Assembly: GCA_023014335.1 (NCBI GenBank)
Contig: JAECYW010000038.1
Span: 1-64,000, forward strand
Length of the DNA stretch: 64,000 bases
Direction of reading: 5' to 3'
Source of the DNA: Galerina marginata
Taxonomy: Eukaryota > Basidiomycota > Agaricomycetes > Agaricales > Galerinaceae
Every line of letters begins with the position of its first letter. Within the stretch, counting starts at the first letter, position 1. Below are positions 57,830 through 64,000 of this stretch, piece after piece. The notes under the pieces are model-generated. The model was not told the DNA's origin. It was given only the letters and a program-made list of their open reading frames with translations, and did not search any database. The translations under genes and the position numbers were made by a program.

Positions 57830-60037
57830 TTACACCAACCAATAGTATAGCCGCCATAGCGCACGCGTATTCCCGTTTAGGCGCTTTGTGACTTCATCCT
57901 CAACCTCTGCGTCCGCCTGCACATCCTCGGCATATTCTTCCCTATAAAGGTCCACGGTATCGGCATCGACGAGGTCGTGGAAACGAGAAATTTTTTTGAT
58001 GGATGTGGTGGGCCCTGATTCCTCTAATAACTGGTCGGACGAAGAATCTATATTCTCAACAGGTTGCTGTCTTGACCTCTGAAAAAGCATCCAAGCCAAG
58101 AACATGACCATAATGATCGGGAGTTCAATATAGAAAGAAATGAAGTCGACTGCTGAAAATACTGGAAGGACCGATGACCACCCTTGAACTGGGTTTGAAG
58201 ACACTGATGAGCAGAAACTGGGCACAAATCCATGACATTCACTCACTCAGAATCAGAAGGGTCACTGCTGTCACCTAATATCCAATCAGAAAGAAAGTAA
58301 TAGCAACACAGAAGATACGGACCACAAATGGTGGACCCCATGGCCAGGTCCATGAAGCCTGATATTTCAGTTCTTTCAGCGGACGCCCCTGTCTAACCCA
58401 GGCTTTGCGAAACCGCCAACTGGAGAGACCAATCGAGAGCCATGCAATCTGAGTAAAAAAATAAACACCTTTTCGCACACAGAATGAGAAGCATCGTTAC
58501 TTGATTGGAAACTCCTACAATATTTTGAAGCCAACCCCATAGCTCGCCACTTCCGATGAAACTAGTGGTGAAACAAAGAGCACTGACGCTGCTTGTCGCA
58601 AGGAGAGCGGGTATCGGGGTCCCGGAGGAAGTTGTCCAAGAAAATATCTTCGGTGCTTGACGTGGACTAGTTACGGAAAGACCTAATTAACGTTAACTTT
58701 GATTAGTCATAAAGTGATATTTTCAGGAGCCTACCATAGAGAACTCTTGTTCCAGCAAATAATGCATGATTGCCAGCCGATAATACTGATGTCAAAATGA
58801 CGGTGTTCATGAATGATGCAGCGACAGCTAGAGGGCCGAGTCGTTCAACTTCCAAAGACTTCAGCAAGTAAAGCTCTTACACGATCCAGCTGATACGAAT
58901 ACGATTGTAAACGGTGAGGTAGTAGTGCTTCTATTAGATAGGTTTGGATAGTCCCAGGGTACTGTAGACAAATCAGTGGGCGTCACTGGCTGCGCGGAAA
59001 AAAACCTTACCGTTAAGCCCAATAATGATGACGGTGAGGATGTAAAAAATCATGATTCTGAAAACTAGTTAGCTAAAGCCTCTGTGTTTCAACAGAAGTC
59101 TGACCTCCAAAAGACGAGATTGACAATTCTCGGCATATTCTTAGAGGGATTTTTAGTCTCTCCTGCGGTGATACCCAGACTTTCCGTACCACCAACTGGA
59201 GGGAATCGTGAAAATGCCATTAACCACGATATGGTGCGACTTACAAGCAAAACTAGCTGTCACGAAAACCCTAGCAAACCCACCAAATCCACCGACGAAG
59301 GGTGCGCCTGGAATTTTCCAGTTGGTAAGTCCAATGAATTTGTGTTCTGGGTTGAGCCCAACGTCGACCAGCATTCCAATAACTATGAAAACCACAACAG
59401 TGACGACCTTGAGAGACGATAGCCAATATTCTGTGTAACTCAAATTGGTAAAAATTTCGAAGTCTATCGCAACGGTGTTCGTACCCAGTTCACCATAGCT
59501 TCCCACATGCAGCGCATTCACCCCAACAAGAAAAACCCAAAAAATGACGCTGACTATCCAAGCATTCTCAACCGCCCAAAACTGCAGGACAAGCTGGGCA
59601 GCTGTAAGGTCGGAAGCCACAGAAACCGCGTCATTGAACCAGTAGTTCCACGCCAATGCAAATCCATATGCTGGAGAGAAGAACCGAGTGGTATACGCAT
59701 TGAAAGATCCCGCTACTGGATATTGGGTCGCCATCTCGCCGAGAAGCAGAAGAGTGACATAGACTATGAACCCTACAATGGTGTAACAGATAAGCATGCT
59801 TGCTGGACCTCCCTGTGCAAGAGAACGGCCTGTTCCGAGGAAAAGGCCTGTTCCTATTGTGCCTGCGATAGCAATCATCTGCACCTGGCGCGCAGACAGT
59901 CCGCGTTGGAGACCGATATGTCTGTTAGAAGCGTGATGGTCATCATTGGACTGAAAGTTGGAGCCTTGTAGGCCGGTCCCGTAGTGGGTGGGTTGGGAAT
60001 CGGGTCCCAAGAGCTTTGCACGCGATGATGTATTCAT
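57830..60037 (-). CDS. Amino acid permease (YAT/APC superfamily)
   Basis: Plasma-membrane amino acid/H+ symporter with about 12 TM helices. Seen: GLSARQVQMIAIAGTIGTGL with FLGTGRSLAQGGPAS (TM1 family motif), LLLLGEMATQYPVAGSFNAY, SPAYGFALAWNYWFNDAVSV, WLSSLKVVTVVVFIVIGMLV, the GITAGETKNPSKNMPRIV motif, VLYGLSVTSPRQAPKIFS, and C-terminal WRFRKAWVRQGRPLKEL and YIELPIIMVMFLAWMLFQ with a hydrophilic acidic tail ending at 57830. The start at 60037 (MNTSSRAKLLGPDSQ) is chosen as the first true ATG; the frame is open upstream without one. About nine introns. Substrate range unknown. Confidence 0.92.
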
Positions 60038-60354
60038 GGTCAGGGTATGAGACCATGAAGACGGTGAGAGCAGTTTGCCATGGAGTCTCGGCGTGAGGCA
60101 AGATTGTGCCAAAATGATGCGTTCGGCCCGGAGTAACCACAATAATTATATTGGCGAGAGATCCAACCGAAGGAGCATTAAATAACGAACCGGAGAGAAG
60201 ACTGTGGACGACATAGGCGAATAATTACTTGGGAAGTTCGGTATCGAATACTGACGAAAATTAAATATTTAATAACCCAGACCCTATTAAAGATGCTGTA
60301 AATGTCCAGTGAGGTCCACCCTTCGATATATATGTCCATAGGTATGATGTGTTA
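60038..60354. promoter_or_regulatory. Permease upstream region
   Basis: 317 bp between the permease start and the stop of the pyrophosphorylase gene on the same strand. It contains repeat copy 2 (60074-60119); an AT-rich AATAATTATATT lies at 60129-60140. Confidence 0.4.
60074..60119 (+). repeat. Short repeat shared with 57 kb region, copy 2
   Basis: TTTGCCATGGAGTC (60074-60087) and TGTGCCAAAATGATG (60105-60119), 37-82 bp upstream of the permease ATG. See copy 1 at 56975. Confidence 0.65.
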
Positions 60355-62085
60355 TTAAAGAAGTTGCTTCCACCCTGCCTCGCGAGCTTTTTTGACCAGA
60401 CGCTTGACCTCCTGAGATCGGGCTCTGGTGGTTACAAGGAGAGTGTCTGGCATATCTACAATGACCAGATCATCAACTCCCAAGCAGGCAATCAGACGCC
60501 CAGACCCTGGCACAACAATACCTCCAGCGACTTGTTCTGTTAGTACTGCCAAAGATGTAGTTAAGCATATGTCGGGTGCCAGATATCTTAGAATACACAC
60601 CAAGATGTGAATCACCAAGGATACGGGGTTGATTGGCCTCTGCGGGCAATAGATCCGCAAGGGAAGAAAAATCACCAACATCATCCCAACCTGTGGAAAG
60701 TTAGAACAGTTCTTACTGTCAATCTCGAGAAAGACTTACCAAACGTAGCCGGTACGACGGCGACCCGACCCTCGGCAGCAGCAGGTTCCGCAACGGCGTT
60801 ATCAATCGGGATCTTCTCTAGTGACGGCCAAACCTCACTAAGAACAGCTTCACGCTGGGTTACATCGTCCCAAGCGGCGGCGATTTTCAATAAGCCATCA
60901 GCCAAGTCGGGCTTGTATTCCTTCAACAAATCAAGTAACACAGTTGCCTTTGTGACGAACATGCCGGCATTCCATCTGTAGGCACCAGTGCCAATGTACT
61001 GGGCCGCAGTTCGAGCGTCAGGCTTCTCCTTGAAGCTCGAGACAAGTCTGGCGTTTGGTGCCTCTTTCATCCCCAATTTATCGCCGAGACGGATATAACC
61101 AAATCCGGTAGAGGGATGAGATGGTGCAATGCCAATGGTGACAAGGTAGTCCTTTTTCGCAACTTCGACAGCTTCGGCGACTGCAGAAAGGAAAGCATCG
61201 TCACCGGAAATCATATGGTCGGCTGCAAAGGACCCAATAACTGCATCGGGATCCCGCAAAGCGAGTACGGCGGCGGCAAGGCCAATCGCAGCCATGGAAT
61301 CCTTAGGGCCGGGCTCACAGAACAGGTTGTCTTCAAGAAGATCTGGAAGTTGTTGTTGTATACTTTTAACATGACCTGGACCTGCGACGATGGTCGTTCG
61401 CTCAGCGGAGGTCAGAGGAAGGAGACGGTCCCAAGTCGCTTGTATGAGGGATCGTCCTTTCAAAGTTAGATCGAGCAGGAATTTGGGGTGTCCTTCTCGG
61501 GACAGGGGCCATAGACGCGTTCCCGCACCACCAGCAGGGATAACGACGTAAAAGCCGGGAATATCACGGTTCCCAAACGGAAACGCGGTAAGGGTATTGT
61601 CTCCCAAAGGCGATGGTCGGTAATATGTCGTATCGGGAGCAGAAGTGGTGATGGAAGGTATGTGGTGGCTAAGAAACGGAGATAACTTGGGTCGAAGTTG
61701 GGGGCTTGGAGGAGCTGGAGTCATGAAACCGGGTGTACCGTTACGAGAGTTGTAAATATTATACTAGTTGGGGCATATTAAGCCAAGATTGCGTGAAAAC
61801 AATCTTGCATACCTGAAGGCCCTCTCTGACTTGCCTCTCCAAAGATGCATTGGCCATTCTAAGCTCAGCGCATTCCTGCCTGAGCTCGCCAATATCGTGG
61901 TTCTGTTTAAAGATTCAAAAAAAAGGAAAGGTGAGGGATATGTGATGTAGTAACTGGACGCGACTGACTGATTTATGAACCGCAAGCATGATTTGGTGGA
62001 ACATGGCCTCGATGGTCTTTGTGTCCGCCGCCTGAGATTGAGGCTGGGAAGCATCACCAGCACCAAAGAGACCTGCAAACGACAT
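60355..62085 (-). CDS. Bacterial-type mannose-1-phosphate guanylyltransferase with N-terminal coiled coil
   Basis: Makes GDP-mannose from mannose-1-phosphate and GTP. The body has VVIPAGGAGTRLWPLSREGH and PKFLLDL (nucleotide-binding signature of ManC/CpsB-type enzymes), SFAADHMI, GIAPSHPSTGFGYIRLG, SFKEKPDARTAAQYI, GAYRWNAGMFV, PIDNAVAEPAA, and after introns WDDVGDFSSLADLLP and DLVIVDMPDTLLV. This is the bacterial form, not the eukaryotic Psa1/GMPPB form (GGFGTRLRPLT with a beta-helix tail). Upstream exons splice in frame: MSFAGLFGAGDASQPQ (62085), then NHDIGELRQECAELRMANAS coiled coil, intron 61812..61764, YNIYNSRNGTPGFMTPAPPS. An internal ATG at 61724 could start a shorter enzyme. Probable old transfer from bacteria. 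Confidence 0.8.
61784..61807. promoter_or_regulatory. Perfect 8-bp stem-loop inside the linking intron
   Basis: CAAGATTG (61784-61791) and CAATCTTG (61800-61807) flank an 8-nt loop inside intron 61812..61764. The 5' arm of the transcript begins directly next to the splice donor GTATGC, so it could affect splicing. Confidence 0.4.
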
Positions 62086-62566
62086 TTCTTGGTGAGGTGG
62101 AGGAAAGAAAGGGTGGAAAAGAGCGTGTTCGGCGTGAGGTGGTCTTAAATGGAAATGAAAATGTGTCGTGTTCCGTTTCCCCACTTTCGGCCGTTTCCGA
62201 CCTATTCTGGACGACCCTATCGATCTGAGCCTCCGTGAGCGCCCACGGGTCCCGGAATAACCCTGGCCGTAGTTTTTCGTTCGAGTCCTTTCCCCACTGC
62301 TCTAAATATCTCGGCGTTGAGTCACCGGTTTCTCTAGCCATATTAAAAATTTCCGTATGATCACTCACGAGGGGCTTTTCAGTACTTCTAAGTTCCCAGC
62401 GACGAACGTGCACCAACTCTCTGTCTCGAAATACTGTACATAACTTCACGTTTTGTTTATGATGAATCAAACTTTGCCCTGCAGGGCCAGTTGCGCTTAT
62501 TTGCCTGATTCGGTCTGTCGAAATCACAAATGTTGGAATCGAAAAGTTACTGTAATTCCAGAATCG
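62086..62566. other. Intergenic, no gene supported
   Basis: Between the pyrophosphorylase start and the stop of the next gene on the same strand. A 158-codon minus ORF (62054-62527) spans it but overlaps the start of the pyrophosphorylase and shows no family pattern. Confidence 0.35.
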
Positions 62567-63681
62567 TCACTCGTCATCGCTCTCAAATTCGATGGCTTGG
62601 TATTTTCGAGCTTTTTTGTTGGGATTTGCAAGTGATGCACCTTTGTGAGACCGTGCAGCAGGAGCAGTAGGTTCTGTCGGGTTTTGATGGGCGTCAAATT
62701 GATGAGGTACAATCTAAGAAGATGAGGTAACCAATTACTTTCTGCCGGAGAACCTATCCGTTTCACATTTTTTAGTTGCGATTTAAGCGACTTTATTTCT
62801 TCTTGTGCAGTTTTTATGTCCACGAACTCTTTACGGGCAAAGGAAACTGGTTCCCGCTTCGTTTTCCGCTTCCGCATTAGTTCGTAATTGCAATTCTGCG
62901 ATATACCAAATCAAAACTGTAAGAAAACTGGTGGATAATCCATGAGAACTCACCCAATTCCTTACGGTCTGACGGAACAGATTTATGTGACCCTTGAAAG
63001 TTTGACGAAGTTGTTCCTGGTAACGTCTGATAGTCCGTAGAGGAGGGATAAAGACAACACTTTCGTGATTGCGCTTGCAAAGCAATCTGAAAAGGTATGA
63101 ATCTCACTTGTAAAACTAATTATGCTCTCAAGTCACGTACCTCTATAAATACCTTTGTCGCGTGTGCCGCTGCATCCTCCGGACTCATTTCAAGAAGGGG
63201 TACATGCATTGGTTTCTTGGATGTAGGACCAAGGGTAAACTGAAAAGCCAAGCAAAGTTATGTTCAAGAGAAGGATCAAAAGAAGAGGTCACTGGGTCTA
63301 CCTTGATTTTCGCACCTTTCTCGGGGTCCCAATCACTTATACACATTTCACCTTGAATAAAGGCCTCCGCCAGCTTTTCGGCGAAGGATTCAAGAAGTTT
63401 GTCCGACGATTTGGAGCCCTGTATATGTAGAAGGCCTATCAGCATCGGTGAGAGCTATGGCCACGCGCCACAGACGGATGAGCAATACAGACAAAAATGC
63501 GATGTACGTCTTCTTCCGCCCAGAATCCGCGCCACCATCTTCCTTGAGGGCCAGAAAGACCGATGTAGATGTTCCACTTGTCATCAGAGACTGTTGACAG
63601 CACCGCGAACTTGAAGATACTTTGGTATATCACTTGAGTGAGCTCATCCAAGCAACTGAAATTAGAGAGAATGTCAGACAT
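62567..63681 (-). CDS. Candidate XRCC4/XLF/PAXX-superfamily DNA repair protein
   Basis: After splicing: MSDILSNFSCLDELTQVIYQ, SIFKFAVLSTVSDDKWNIYI, WAEEDVHRI, KLLESFAEKLAEAFIQGEMC, VDPVTSSFDPSLEHNFAWLF, LPLVLHPRNQCMYPFLKMSP, then a helical stalk (FIPPLRTIRRYQEQLRQTFK, GHINLFRQTVRN, KTAQEEIKSLKSQLKN) and a basic-acidic C-terminus NPNKKARKYQAIEFESDDE. A beta-rich head with a W in the sheet region, a long coiled stalk and a C-terminal basic/acidic peptide is the XRCC4-family plan; the terminal NPxxKK...FxxD recalls the Ku-binding end of PAXX. Sequence similarity is too low to name by eye. Six or so exons; start at 63681, stop at 62567. Confidence 0.45.
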
Positions 63682-64000
63682 AACAATTCTCCAGAAACAA
63701 GATCCTCAGATAGCTTCGGCCTTAGAGAAATCCAGAGTGTATGAGGTTAAGAGAAGGAAGAAAGGATGGCAATTGCCAATCAGTCGTAGTTGGCACGTGA
63801 GGGCAAACGACTCACGCCTCGCACGGTTGTGGCATTCTCATATCATATGTACTTAGACAGTTAGACTACAGTACATGTATCGATGCCAGTCTCCTTAGGT
63901 GCAGAAAAAATATGTAGTGACTTAGTGACAAAATGATATACCTCCACCACTCTCCACCGAATGCCAAAACAACGCGTCAAGAGCGCGCTTCAGAGGACGC
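63682..64000. other. Right edge, no gene seen
   Basis: Upstream flank of the repair-protein candidate. Small ORFs only. Confidence 0.35.

Noticed and set aside
62054..62527. 158-codon minus ORF between the pyrophosphorylase and repair-candidate genes
   Set aside because: Overlaps the pyrophosphorylase start in another frame, with low-complexity ends and no family pattern; probably 5' UTR and promoter.

Overview
The window is nuclear DNA from a filamentous basidiomycete, most likely an Agaricomycete. Genes lie close together and carry many short introns (about 45-65 nt, GT-AG with CTRAY-like branch points). The gene set includes Zn2Cys6 and Spa2-type fungal proteins, a Dsc-complex subunit, a mushroom-type multi-TM receptor-like family and an ergothioneine-type sulfoxide synthase paralogue. 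I see no virus, transposase, reverse transcriptase or CRISPR array. About 32 protein genes and one intron-containing tRNA-Gln are supported. Exon joins were inferred by eye from frame, splice consensus and remembered family patterns, so small boundary errors are possible.

Layout. 1-4.2 kb: a partial steryl-ester lipase with an apparent 1-nt frameshift, an IMPACT-family protein and a glucosamine-6-phosphate deaminase with very small exons. 4.4-8.1 kb: tRNA-Gln(TTG), TFIIIA (ten C2H2 fingers) and an unknown four-TM protein. 8.3-15.3 kb: a large Ams2/Spt21-like regulator, a secreted beta-carbonic anhydrase and Dsc3. 15.4-23.6 kb: an EgtB-like enzyme without its methyltransferase half, an F-box protein and the polarisome scaffold Spa2. 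24-31.8 kb: a very-long-chain 3-ketoacyl-CoA reductase divergent from an aromatic amino acid decarboxylase, then PEX1. 31.8-42.6 kb: a small unknown protein, an ankyrin protein, a Zn2Cys6 regulator with a doubtful small gene beside it, a Leu5-type mitochondrial carrier and Hop2. 43.7-51.3 kb: a Rho2-like GTPase, a hemerythrin-fold protein lacking most expected ligands, Isa2 and two tandem seven-TM paralogues. 51.5-63.7 kb: the G-patch splicing factor Spp2, a coiled-coil/disordered protein head-to-head with a stand-alone RapZ C-terminal-domain protein, an amino acid permease, a bacterial-type GDP-mannose pyrophosphorylase with an added coiled-coil N-terminus, and a candidate XRCC4/XLF/PAXX-superfamily protein.

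The genes do not form one metabolic cluster. They are mainly housekeeping genes (peroxisome import, fatty-acid elongation, Fe-S assembly, Pol III transcription, splicing, polarity, meiosis) with some accessory genes. The most unusual items are the bacterial-type mannose-1-phosphate guanylyltransferase with its spliced-on N-terminus, the metal-ligand-poor HHE protein, the EgtB half-enzyme, the RapZ-C domain protein and the possible NHEJ factor. I found no clear multi-gene novel defence or biosynthetic system.
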